From positions 930,001-994,000 of the forward strand of contig NZ_CP182422.1 in assembly GCF_051903075.1 (NCBI RefSeq): DNA of 64,000 nt. Reading direction: 5' to 3'. The DNA comes from Embleya sp051903075 (lineage in GTDB: Bacteria; Actinomycetota; Actinomycetes; Streptomycetales; Streptomycetaceae). Under the pieces are notes generated by a model that was not told the origin of the DNA, made no database searches, and worked only from the letters and a program-made list of their open reading frames with translations. Both the position numbers and the translations under genes were made by a program. The stretch's first letter is position 1, and each line of letters starts with the position of its first letter. Shown here piece by piece: positions 54,063-63,400 of this stretch.

Positions 54063-54998
54063 ATGGAACACGCGCTCTGGGACGCGCTGTCGCGTCCGAA
54101 TCATGCCGGGATCCCGTATGTCGCCCTCCTCGTGGGCGACGAAGGCGAACCCGACAACACGCGGGTCCGTATCGGCGCCCCCGAGGCGGGTCCGTCCGTC
54201 ACGCTCACGCGGTTCAACGACTTCGTCGTCGCCGAGATCCGGGCCGGCGCCGGCGTCCCGCTCACCGCGGACCAGGAACGGCTGCTCGCCGCAGCGGAGT
54301 GGCGACACGCGTCGAGCTCGGTCATGCCGGTCCGGGAACGCGTCTGGTCGCTGTCCTGGCGCTGGTACAGCGACGCCTCGGTGCGCGGCGCGCGCGGACG
54401 TGCGGTCGTCGAGGCCCTCCGCGACGTTCTCCGCCTGCCTCCGGAGGACGTGGTGGTTCGCGGCGCGGACGACGACGGCCCGACCGAGCTGTACTCCGTG
54501 GAGGACTTCGGCGATCGTCCGAGCGCCATCGGCCGGGCGCCGGAGTGCACCGAGTGGGACGATCTACAGCGTCGCCTCGACTGGGTACTGACCACGCTCG
54601 CCGTCGACTCGGCGGTCGTCATGGCCGGTCCGGGCCGCGAGGTCGTGCAGTTCATGACCGGCCCGCACGGGGGTTCCCTCTACACCAGCGTCATGGACCC
54701 CGAACTCGACGCCGCCAAGCTGCCCGACGCGTCGAACCCGGGCTCCGAACGAGCCCGGCGCATGTTCGCGAGTGGCTGGCGGCCGCAGGAGTGCGCGCCC
54801 GGAATCGCGGAATGGACCCTCGGCGTACCGATCGTGCACTGGGGCGCCGGCACCGTCCCCGCCCAAGCCGTCGCCGCCGCACGCGCCCTGGGCATCCCCT
54901 CCCCGACCGCCCTGACCGTCCACGCGTTCCGCAACGGCCCTCACACCGACCCCGCGTACGTACCCACCGAACTCGGCCTACGCCAAGACGCGTCGTAA
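54063..54998 (+). CDS. TY-Chap-domain protein
   Basis: 311 residues from the ATG at 54063. The start MEHALWDALSRPNHAGIPYV and TLTRFNDFVVAEIRAGAGVP, with a middle RRLDWVLTTLAVDSAVVM and a C-terminal PTALTVHAFRNGPH, fit the YbjN/CesT-like TY-Chap proteins of actinomycetes, thought to act as peptide-binding chaperones. No signal or membrane helix. Standing alone, with 160 bases of gene-free DNA upstream. Confidence 0.72.
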   Translation: MEHALWDALSRPNHAGIPYVALLVGDEGEPDNTRVRIGAPEAGPSVTLTRFNDFVVAEIRAGAGVPLTADQERLLAAAEWRHASSSVMPVRERVWSLSWRWYSDASVRGARGRAVVEALRDVLRLPPEDVVVRGADDDGPTELYSVEDFGDRPSAIGRAPECTEWDDLQRRLDWVLTTLAVDSAVVMAGPGREVVQFMTGPHGGSLYTSVMDPELDAAKLPDASNPGSERARRMFASGWRPQECAPGIAEWTLGVPIVHWGAGTVPAQAVAAARALGIPSPTALTVHAFRNGPHTDPAYVPTELGLRQDAS

Positions 54999-55126
54999 CA
55001 GGACACCCGCGGTACCACGCCGTGACCGACAACGCGTATACCGCCCGACGCGACCGCCGACCGGTCCCCCAGGGACCGGGCACCGTATCCGGGCAACCTG
55101 GTGCAGTGGGGTCGGCGGCCCGGCGA

Positions 55127-55735
55127 TCATCGTGCTGCTCGCGCGGCGGACGGGCCGTCCGTGTCCGCGGAGGAGCCGTCCGGAGCGGTTGCCCGTACGA
55201 AGGCGGCGATGTCCGGGATGGCCGGGGTACAGCCGTTGGAGGTGTCCACCGTGAGAGTGGGAACGTCGAGCGAGATCGGTACGAAGGACTCCAGGGAGTG
55301 CTCTCCGGCCGCGATCGCGTCGAGCAGGTCTCGGTCGCCGTGCGCGGCTCGGTGCGCGTTCTCCTCGACGCGCCGGACGATGCGTTCGTGCGCGATCGCG
55401 GCAGGCGTGACGCAGCGGATGACGCGGATGTGGGCGAGGTTCGCGAGCGGCTCCAGGTTCGGGCGCCACAGTCGGTCCTGGAAGGCGGCCTCGGCCACGG
55501 TCGTCACTCCGGCTTGGAGGAGCACCTTCAGTACGCCGAAGAACACGTCCAGCGTGGGGCGGTTGAGCGGGTCGTCGCCGCCGCTCCGGTAGCCGGGGGT
55601 GGACATGACCAGGCCCTGCTTGATCTCGTCTCGGATGATCGCGGGGCACCCGAGCTCCTGGGCGAGGGCGTGGGCCAAGGTGGTCTTGCCGGTGCCGGGG
55701 CCGCCGCTCACGACGGCCAGCCTCGGTGAGGTCAT
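55127..55735 (-). CDS. P-loop kinase-like AAA protein
   Basis: 202 residues. Walker A GGPGTGKTT at residues 11-19, followed by RDEIKQGLVMSTPG, a pattern of zeta-toxin/uridine-kinase-like small-molecule kinases. A second conserved patch is TTVAEAAFQDRLWRPNLEPL, and a lid-like Arg segment is HERIVRRVEENAHRA. Substrate unknown. It lies downstream of the methyltransferase gene on the same strand after 110 bases and may share its transcript. Confidence 0.8.
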   Translation of the reverse strand: MTSPRLAVVSGGPGTGKTTLAHALAQELGCPAIIRDEIKQGLVMSTPGYRSGGDDPLNRPTLDVFFGVLKVLLQAGVTTVAEAAFQDRLWRPNLEPLANLAHIRVIRCVTPAAIAHERIVRRVEENAHRAAHGDRDLLDAIAAGEHSLESFVPISLDVPTLTVDTSNGCTPAIPDIAAFVRATAPDGSSADTDGPSAARAAR

Positions 55736-55845
55736 CGCGGTCCTTTAGTCGGAGGTCGTAGTGGTCATCGTGGGTAGTGACGGCGTGCCCGCAGGAGCGC
55801 ACCCCCGATCGGCGTTCACCGGATCCGGCCGATCGGGCGCGATGG

Positions 55846-56664
55846 TCAGGCGCCGGCTTCCTTCCGGGCGACGGCGAAGACTCGGCGGAACGTGAAGACC
55901 GTGCCGTACGGTCGGACAGGGTATGCCTCGCCGAGGCGGGCACGGTAGGAGGCGAGGAACTCGCCGACCGCTTCGGGGTCGTCCGCCAGCGCGTTCAGCA
56001 CCGGACGCATGCCCGTTCCGTTGATCCAGCCCTGGAACGGATCCCCGCCTTGCAGAACGTGGGCGTAGCTGGTCTCCCAAGCGTTGACGGTGAAACCCAG
56101 AGCGGCGAGGTGGTCCACGTACTCGGCGGGGTCGTAGACCTCGAACGTGTGCCGCGCCACCGCGCCGAGGCGGTCGCGCCAGCGCCGGCTCGTGCACAGT
56201 TCGCGGAACACGGCGTGGCTGGGTGAGGCGGCGTTGTCCGGGACTTGAAAGGCGAACACGCCCCCCGGGGAAAGTGTCCGTGTCCAGCCGGCGAAGTGCT
56301 CGGGTTGGTTCGGTACCCATTGGATCGCGGCGTTCGAGATGACGAGGTCGAAGCGCTCGGCCGGGGACCAGGTGCCGATGTCGGCATGGACGAAGTCGAT
56401 GTGTCCGCCACCCGCGGTCTCCCCCGCGTGTGCCGCCGCCTCGTCCAGCCCTTCGACGGAATTGTCGAGTCCGGTGATGTGCGCGTCGGGCCAACGCTCT
56501 GCCAGCACGGCCGTCAGCCCGCCGCTTCCGCAGCCGAGGTCGACGATGCGCGCGGGGCTGGTGGGCAACTCCGGGACGTGGGCGAGCAGGTCGTGGAACG
56601 GGCGGGTTCGTGGGCCGGAACGACGCAGGTGCTGCTGCGGGTCCCAGGTGGTGGTGGCGTGCAT
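55846..56664 (-). CDS. Class I methyltransferase, trans-aconitate 2-methyltransferase-like
   Basis: 272 residues from the ATG at 56664 with GGAGG five bases upstream. SAM motif I VDLGCGSGGLTAVL, motif II HITGLDNSVEGLDEAA, and the family patch LVISNAAIQWVPNQPEHFAG typical of Tam-like enzymes (methylation of trans-aconitate in the studied cases). The C-terminal FRRVFAVARKEAG ending also fits. Its 5' side faces tandem palindromes and the dimer-synthase operon, so joint control is possible, but a biosynthetic role is not shown. Confidence 0.85.
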   Translation of the reverse strand: MHATTTWDPQQHLRRSGPRTRPFHDLLAHVPELPTSPARIVDLGCGSGGLTAVLAERWPDAHITGLDNSVEGLDEAAAHAGETAGGGHIDFVHADIGTWSPAERFDLVISNAAIQWVPNQPEHFAGWTRTLSPGGVFAFQVPDNAASPSHAVFRELCTSRRWRDRLGAVARHTFEVYDPAEYVDHLAALGFTVNAWETSYAHVLQGGDPFQGWINGTGMRPVLNALADDPEAVGEFLASYRARLGEAYPVRPYGTVFTFRRVFAVARKEAGA

Positions 56665-56752
56665 GGTGCCTCCGGATCGGGGCCAGGCCCCGTGAACTCC
56701 GCTCGGGTCACAGCGAGTTCGGCGAGCCGCCGGTCTCTGCGGCGAGGAGTAC

Positions 56753-56788
56753 GGGACCAGATGGTCGTGTGGCCGGGACCAAGTGGTC
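56753..56788. promoter_or_regulatory. Two tandem palindromes, 22-base period
   Basis: GACCA-GA-TGGTC (56755-56766) and GACCA-AG-TGGTC (56777-56788) are repeated with GTG/CGCGGCC flanks, exactly two helical turns apart, and a half copy GGGTCC follows. They lie in the 519-base gap between the Tam-like gene and the dimer-synthase operon. The rest of the gap shows only GACCC/GAGCC short repeats near 56840-56875 and an AT-rich patch at 56920-57000 that could hold the operon promoter. Confidence 0.6.
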
Positions 56789-57183
56789 GCGCGGCCGGGT
56801 CCAAAGCATGACGACTCGGACGAGGCCGGCAGAGCCGACCCACACCGACCCGACCCGAGCCGAGCCGACCCATCAAGCCTCGTCGGTTTGTGCTGACTTG
56901 AGGGCATTCAAAGCAGAATCGTACACCTACAGTGAGCATGATATCGCTCATTCATGATTATCCCGATTCACTCCACACGTTCCGCTACTGTGTAGTTGCT
57001 CGGCGTGGTGGCGCGACCGGGACGCGACGCGTCCGCGCCCGGTCCTCAGCCCCTTCGGCACCTCGCGAAGGAGGCGGCGTCTCGGCCGTGCGGCCCTCAT
57101 GCCCGAACCACGAGTGCAACCCCTGCCGGCAGCACGGTCCCACGACGGATCGGCCGTCGTACCCGACGTACCCGAGGAGCCAA

Positions 57184-57885
57184 ATGCCCACCAGTACAAA
57201 GCCGTTCGACGGGCCGTCGGTCGGGCGGTATCGCAGTGGCACCGTCGTGTTCCCCGCACACGGATACGACGAACGTGTCGACACGGACCTTCGTGTGCTG
57301 GTCGACTGGCTACAGGACGACGTCGGCCGGCCCCATCCGGACCTCAAACGCCCGGGCCCGCTGTGCCCGTTCGTGCCGGCCGCTCTGAACGCCGGCACCC
57401 TCCGCTTCGAGTTCCGCTACCAAATCACCGGGGATGATCCGGGCGAACTTCGCGGCGTGCTCGCGGACCGGCTGCGACGCTTTCCTCCGCCTGCCGCAGG
57501 CGCGCAAAGAACGTCGCTCGAATGTCTCGTCGTGGCCCTGCCCGATCTCGCCGTGGAGAACTGGTCCGCGCTGGACAAGGCGCACGCCGACCTCAAGGAC
57601 CTGGCCGTGGATCACGGTCTGATGATCGGCCAGTTCCATCCGGACTGCGACGAACGCTCGGTGCGCAACCACGTGTTGCGTGCGTCCCGGTCCCCCATCC
57701 CGTTGCTCGCCGCACGGCACATGGCGTCCCACGACATCCTCTTTCTGCACGACTGCCCGCGCTGGTTCGATGCCTACCACAAGCAGTTCTCGGCACAGTT
57801 CGTGGACGGACGAGTCAATGACCCTTTGATGCTCGGCCTCTTCGCGGCCGCCAAGCGCCGGTACCGGCAGCGAGAGGCGCCCTGA
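57184..57885 (+). CDS. DUF6875-like protein, first gene of the dimer-synthase operon
   Basis: 233 residues from the ATG at 57184 with GAGGAG five bases upstream. Conserved-looking patches are RPGPLCPFVPAALNAGTLRF, HGLMIGQFHPDCDERSVRNH and SPIPLLAARHMASHDILFLH, with several His and Cys that could bind heme or metal. I associate this pattern with the uncharacterised DUF6875 family; function unknown. The stop overlaps the methyltransferase ATG (TGATG), so it is firmly tied to the biosynthetic genes. A tailoring or oxidative step is a guess. Confidence 0.7.
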   Translation: MPTSTKPFDGPSVGRYRSGTVVFPAHGYDERVDTDLRVLVDWLQDDVGRPHPDLKRPGPLCPFVPAALNAGTLRFEFRYQITGDDPGELRGVLADRLRRFPPPAAGAQRTSLECLVVALPDLAVENWSALDKAHADLKDLAVDHGLMIGQFHPDCDERSVRNHVLRASRSPIPLLAARHMASHDILFLHDCPRWFDAYHKQFSAQFVDGRVNDPLMLGLFAAAKRRYRQREAP

Positions 57886-58988
57886 TGCGCCCCGACGATG
57901 TCGAGAGCGCGGTGGCCGTGCGGGCTCTGCTGTACGGCCACCTGGTCTCGCGGGCCCTGTGCAGTGTCACCGGGCTGGGCATTCCCGACCTGATGACGTC
58001 CGGCCCGCGGCCGGTCGCCGAACTCGCGGAACTCACCGGTGCCCATGAGCCGAGCCTGCGGCAGGTGATGATCGCGCTGACCGCCTTCGACGTTTTCGAG
58101 GAACTCCCCGACGGCCGCTTCGGACTCGCCCGCCTCGGTGCGGCCCTGAGTACCGACGCGCCCGGAAGCGCCCGGGCGAGCGCGCTGATGGCGGACAAGG
58201 TGACCGGCCGCGCCTGGCACGGAATCCCGCACACCGTACGCACCGGAATCCCCGCCTTCGAGAGCCGGTTCGGGGCCGAGTTCTTCGACTACCTGGAGAA
58301 GCAGCCCGGTCTGCGGGAACTGTTCGACCGTTCCCAAAGTGCCGACCTCGATTTGGAGATCGACGCCATCGAGCGCGCCCACGACTTCTCCGAGACGGGA
58401 ATCCTGGTCGACGTCGGGGGCGGGAACGGCGAACTGATGGCCCGTCTGCTGAGCGTTCATCCGCAACTCCGCGGCGTGCTCGTCGACCGTCCGGCCGCCG
58501 TCACCGAGGCCCGGACGCGGCTGGACCGGGCGGGGTTGGCCGAACGCACCGACGTCCGGGCAGGCGACTTCTTCGCCGCCGTCCCCTCGGGCGGCGATGT
58601 GTACTTGCTGCGGGAAATCCTGCACGACTGGGACGACGATCAGTGCGTCACCCTGCTGCGCGCCTGTCGTCGGGCCATGTCCTCGCACAGCCGCCTCGTC
58701 CTGATCGAACTCGCCAGGGACGGCGGCGCCGCGGATGCGGACGCGAAGATGGCCGCGCTCATGTCGCTGTACATGTTGTCCGTACTCCCGGGAAGGGAAC
58801 GCACCACGGACGAGTTCGAAGCGCTCCTCTCGGCTGCCGAACTGCGCCTCGACGCCGTCCACCACCTGACGGGTCAGAAAGTCCTCATCGAGGCGTCCCC
58901 GGCCCGCTCCACCACCGTCGGCCCGCCGGTCGACCGGAAGCTGATGATCCCGAAGGACGTTGCGGAGCAGCCGTCGTGCACGCGTTGA
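57885..58988 (+). CDS. SAM-dependent O-methyltransferase
   Basis: 367 residues. N-terminal dimerisation winged helix (HLVSRALCSVTGLGIPDLMT; ELTGAHEPSLRQVMIALTAF), then the catalytic domain of the PF00891 type with SAM motif VDVGGGNGE at residues 175-183 and the catalytic His in LREILHDWDDDQC (His 247). Such enzymes methylate phenols or carboxylates in natural products. Start overlaps the previous stop. In this operon the likely acceptor is the dimer product, for example carboxylates of a chromopyrrolic-acid-like compound, by inference. The extra C-terminal 30 residues (ASPARSTTVGPPVDRKLMIP) are not part of the usual fold. Confidence 0.88.
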   Translation: MRPDDVESAVAVRALLYGHLVSRALCSVTGLGIPDLMTSGPRPVAELAELTGAHEPSLRQVMIALTAFDVFEELPDGRFGLARLGAALSTDAPGSARASALMADKVTGRAWHGIPHTVRTGIPAFESRFGAEFFDYLEKQPGLRELFDRSQSADLDLEIDAIERAHDFSETGILVDVGGGNGELMARLLSVHPQLRGVLVDRPAAVTEARTRLDRAGLAERTDVRAGDFFAAVPSGGDVYLLREILHDWDDDQCVTLLRACRRAMSSHSRLVLIELARDGGAADADAKMAALMSLYMLSVLPGRERTTDEFEALLSAAELRLDAVHHLTGQKVLIEASPARSTTVGPPVDRKLMIPKDVAEQPSCTR

Positions 58989-60454
58989 CCCGGATGCGGT
59001 CCACGGCAGCGGACACGACGGCGGCGGCGCACGGGAGCAGTCGCATCGCGGTCGTCGGCGCGGGGATCGCCGGCCTGGTGGCGGCCTACGAACTGGAGGC
59101 GCTGGGACACCCCGTGACGGTTCTGGAAGGCAGCGAGCGCATCGGCGGTCGGATCTACACGCACAGGTTCGGTACCGAGGCGGACGCTCCGCACGTCGAA
59201 CTCGGCGCCATGCGCATCCCGTCCACCCACGAACTGACCATGCGCTATGTGGACAAGCTCGGTTTACGGTCCGCGCTGCGCCCGTTCCGCACCATGTTGA
59301 GCGACGAGAACAACTACCTGATCACCGGGCGTGGGTTCGTGCAGGTGAAGCATGCTTCGGCTGCCCTCATGGCGGATCTGCGCCGCGACGTACCCACGAC
59401 GTCCTGCAAGCCGGCCGCCATGCTGTTCGGGGCCTGGCTGGCGGCAGTCATCCGGGCGATCGGTCCGGCCAGGCTGCGCGACAACCTGGCGTCCGAACTG
59501 ACCACGCTCCTCGGCCTCGCCGACCACCTCGACCTGTCGCCCCATATCCACGGCGCGCAAGCCGACCGGATCGACCTCGGGGCCGTCTTCCGCACACACC
59601 CCGAGCTGCGCACGGGATGCAGCCCATGGCTGCACGGATTCCTCGACGACCTCCTGCTGGAGACCGGCCCCGGGCTGATGTACTTGGCCGGCGGCATGAG
59701 CCGACTCACCGACCGGCTCGTCGACCGCATCCGAGGGCCCGTCCTGCGGGGGCGCGAAGTGGTCGCTCTGCACGCACGCGACGACCACGTCCGTCTCGGG
59801 CTGCGGCACGGTCGGCTCGACCTGATGCAACGGTATCCGGCGGCACTGTGCACGCTGCCGTTCTCCGTGCTGCGCGACCTGCCTGTGACCGGCCTGGACC
59901 GCGACAAGCGGAACGTGATCGACAGCGTCACCTACGAGTCGGCGACGAAGATCGCGCTGCACTGCCGGGAGGCGTTCTGGGAACGGAGCGGAATCCGCGG
60001 CGGAGCATCGGCGACGGGCGGGCGTACCCGGCAGACGTACTACCCACCCCGGGAAGGCGATCCGGCCAAGGGAGCGGCCCTGCTGGCCTCGTACGCGATC
60101 GCCGAGGACGGCAACCTTCTCGGCCACTTCCCTCCGGAGGCGCGGCATGGCGCCGTCATCGACGAACTGGCCGTTCTGCACCCTGAGTTGAAGGAATCCG
60201 ATGCCGTGCTCGGCGCGGCCGGCATTGCCTGGGGCACCCACCGGTGGAGCAAGGGGTGCACCTCGCATCACTGGGGTTGGGGCGATGACGCCGACCGCCG
60301 CGCCCGGGAGATGCGGCGGGCCGCGCGTCGTCAGGGGCGGCTGTTCTTCGCCGGAGAGCACTGCTCGTCCACTCCGGCCTGGATCAACGGCGCCATCGAG
60401 TCCGCGCTCGGCGCGGTGACCGCCATCGACGCAGCGCTGCGGGAGTCCCCCTGA
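58976..60454 (+). CDS. FAD L-amino-acid oxidase (RebO/StaO/VioA type)
   Basis: 492 residues from a GTG at 58976 that overlaps the previous gene by 13 bases and has GGAG upstream; an ATG at 58994 is the alternative. FAD Rossmann motif VVGAGIAGLVAAYELEALG (residues 26-44), GGRIYTHRF, and the C-terminal flavin motif LFFAGEHCSSTPAWINGAIE then SALGA. The ELGAMRIPSTHELTMRYVDK patch is typical of the tryptophan/7-chlorotryptophan oxidases that make imine substrates for dimer synthases. Partnered directly with such a synthase downstream. Substrate is probably tryptophan, not provable from sequence. Confidence 0.88.
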   Translation: MHALTRMRSTAADTTAAAHGSSRIAVVGAGIAGLVAAYELEALGHPVTVLEGSERIGGRIYTHRFGTEADAPHVELGAMRIPSTHELTMRYVDKLGLRSALRPFRTMLSDENNYLITGRGFVQVKHASAALMADLRRDVPTTSCKPAAMLFGAWLAAVIRAIGPARLRDNLASELTTLLGLADHLDLSPHIHGAQADRIDLGAVFRTHPELRTGCSPWLHGFLDDLLLETGPGLMYLAGGMSRLTDRLVDRIRGPVLRGREVVALHARDDHVRLGLRHGRLDLMQRYPAALCTLPFSVLRDLPVTGLDRDKRNVIDSVTYESATKIALHCREAFWERSGIRGGASATGGRTRQTYYPPREGDPAKGAALLASYAIAEDGNLLGHFPPEARHGAVIDELAVLHPELKESDAVLGAAGIAWGTHRWSKGCTSHHWGWGDDADRRAREMRRAARRQGRLFFAGEHCSSTPAWINGAIESALGAVTAIDAALRESP

Positions 60455-60465
60455 GCATCTTCGAT

Positions 60466-63400
60466 GTGCCTCGTCTGCATTTCGCCGGCACCGCGGTCAC
60501 CCGCCTTCCCACCGGGCCGCGCAGCGGGCTGTACGACCTCTCCCGCAACCGCGCCGTGACCTCCCAAGGGGTGCCGTTCCCGCTGGACCGTCCGCCCCGG
60601 GAGTACCACGACCACCTCGACGGACTCGGCCGGCGCTACGAACCGGACGGCCGGATCACCGCGGACGGACGGTTCGGCACGGTCAAGGGGTGGAACTTCG
60701 GCGCCAACGGCCACTTCTGGGTGGACGCCCGGGTCAGCGGCTGGGAACGCGCGCCGGGTGACGTGGACACCTCCGACCCGGTGGTCGGCCGACACGTCGA
60801 CATGTGGGGCCATTACAACGACTACCTGGCGACCACGTTCAACCGCGCCCGCGTCTTCGACGTCGATCCGGCGTCCAACTGGACCACGACGGTGATGGTC
60901 GGCCGGTTCGGCTTCGGCCGACAGGGCCGCTCGCACGAGGTCGGCTACATGGCCATGGGCGCGGTGACCGGCTTGCAACCCCCGCGCTGGCAGAACTCGC
61001 ACCACATCCTCGACGTCGGCGACCACCCGCTGGCCGACCGGTTCCGCCGCTCGGTGGTCCACCAGTTCGCCGTCGACGGCGCCCTCGGCCTGGACTGGTT
61101 TCCGGAGGCGGAGGGCTCCGAGGCCGCACGGCTGCTCCGGACGCGCGTCACGGACGGGGGCGCGGCGGGTCTCGTCGTACGGTTCGCGCTCACCAACATG
61201 GCCACCCCGACGGTCCACGACGCGCCGGACGTGTGGCAGGTGCGCGGCAGCATCGCACCGTGGCATCGCGAGGAGGAACGGACCTGCCCGGCCGGGCGGT
61301 TCCTCAGCGCCCGCCGTCCGCGCCGGAGCGGCGCAGCGCCCCTGCTCCACAACGCCGCGGTGCGAGTGACCGCGGAATACACCACCTTCGACCTCGTCAC
61401 GGCCATTCCCGTCACCGCCCGGAATACCCGCCCGGGGCCCGGACCCCTCCACGAACTCGGTCCGCGCCTCGATGTCGGGGACCTGCAACTGCGCACGCGC
61501 GACTCGGGGCGGCTGGTGGCCACCGTGCCGCGCGACGCCTATCTCGCGGACGCCGACCGCACCGGCGGCCTCGTCACGGTTCCCACGCACCACGATCCGA
61601 GCGCCCGCCCGGTGGGGGACGCCGGTCCCGACGAGCCGCTGGTCCTGGTGGGCGCGCCGCCTGGACACGAGCCCGCGGTGCTGCTGACCGAGGAGGAGAC
61701 CGTGGTGCGGATCGACGATTCCGCCCTGTTCGTGGAACCGCCGGATCGAGGTTCCCGCGACGACGGTGCCGCCGAGGTGGACGTCCGCACCTACCACCTC
61801 GGGCGCCCGGCGCCGGCGAGCGTGCGTGTGAGACAGTTCTTCAACCCACGCGCCCTGCCCGGCGATCCCTGGGCCGGCAGCGGCGAACGCCGGTGCGGCG
61901 ACGTGCGGATCGTGGACGTCCGTCCCGGCGGGACCCGGGCCGGCGACGACAAGTGGGACGAGTCCTGCACGCTGGAGACCGATGCCGAAGGACGCGGACG
62001 GCTCGCCCTGCGGTGGGCGTCGGCGGGCAGCACCCGGCTGCTCGTGCTGCCGACCGGGGACGAGCCGCCCTGCGAACCCGCCGAGGCCGGGTCCGCCGCC
62101 CGCGCGTACGACAACGACGATCGCCTGGGGTATTGGCCGGCCGTGTGCGCCGTGGACGTTCGTGTGCTCCCCGACACCCGGCACCTCGACGACATCCCTC
62201 GGGACCGGGTCACGCCCCAGGTGCTCTACCGGGAGGTGTTCGCACCCTACGAACACCTGTACTCGTTCATGGGCGACGAGGTCTTCAGCCTGTCCGACGC
62301 ATGTCGAGTGGCCTCGCACGCACGGCTCATCTGGCTGATGTGCGACCCCCGCCACAGGGACAAGACGTTCTACATGCCCCCCACCCGCGACATGACCGGA
62401 CCGCAGGCGCGGCTCCTGCTGGCCCACCTGCGACAGGAGGAGGCGAGCCGGCGGCCACCGCCTCGACTGGTTCCCCGCCGGGCTCGCAGCGGCGCCATCA
62501 CCACGCGAGCCGGACTCCACGAGGCGCTCCGAGAGGCCGCGGCGGTCGAACTCGCCGTCATGATGCAGTACTTGTACGCCGCCTGGTCCATCCCCCTGCA
62601 CGGCGCGGGTCGGGAGCTGGTGCGGCGCGGGGAATGGACCGACGAGCAACTCCGCCTCGCGTGCGGGAAGGGCGCGGAGACCCTCGACAACGGCGTGCGA
62701 GGCGGTTTGATGAACGTCGCCCGGGAGGAGATGATGCACTTCCTGGTGATCAACAACATCATCACCGCCATGGGCCTGGCCTTCCACTTGCCGCGGATCG
62801 ACTTCGGGACCGTCAACAGCCGGCTGCGCCTACCCCTGGACCTGTGCCTGGAAGGGTTCGGACTGGGCAGCGTGCAGCGGTTCATCGCCCTCGAACGGCC
62901 GCACGGCTCCGGCCGGGACCTCGCGGAGGACCGGCTGCCGCATCGCGACGAAGGACCGTCGTACTCCTACGAGTCGCTCAGCGATCTGTACGAGGCGATC
63001 CGCGAGGGCATCAAGACCGTGCCGGACCTCTTCCTCGTCGAACGGGGACGCGGCGGCGGCGAACACCACCTGTTCATGCGCGCGTCGGTCAACGCGGCCC
63101 ACCCCGACTACCAGTTGGAGGTCGACGATGTCGCGAGCGCGCTGTTCGCCCTCGACTTCGTCACCGAACACGGCGAGGGCAACGTCCTCGACGGCGTCCG
63201 GCACGACGAGGAGTCACACTTCGCGACCTTCACCCGGATCTCGGACCTGCTCATGGCAGAGCACCAAAAACCCGGCCACCCGCACGACGGCGGCCGACGG
63301 CGACCACCCTGGAGCCCCGCCTACCCGGTGCTCCGCAACCCCTCGCTGCACGCCGGGAACCCGGCACGACAGCAGGTGACCGCCCCGGAGGCGCGCGCCG

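Noticed and set aside
60331..62787. 818-codon minus-strand frame opposite the dimer synthase
   Set aside because: Antisense shadow with low-complexity Gly/Arg/Val composition; the plus strand matches RebD/VioB landmarks throughout.
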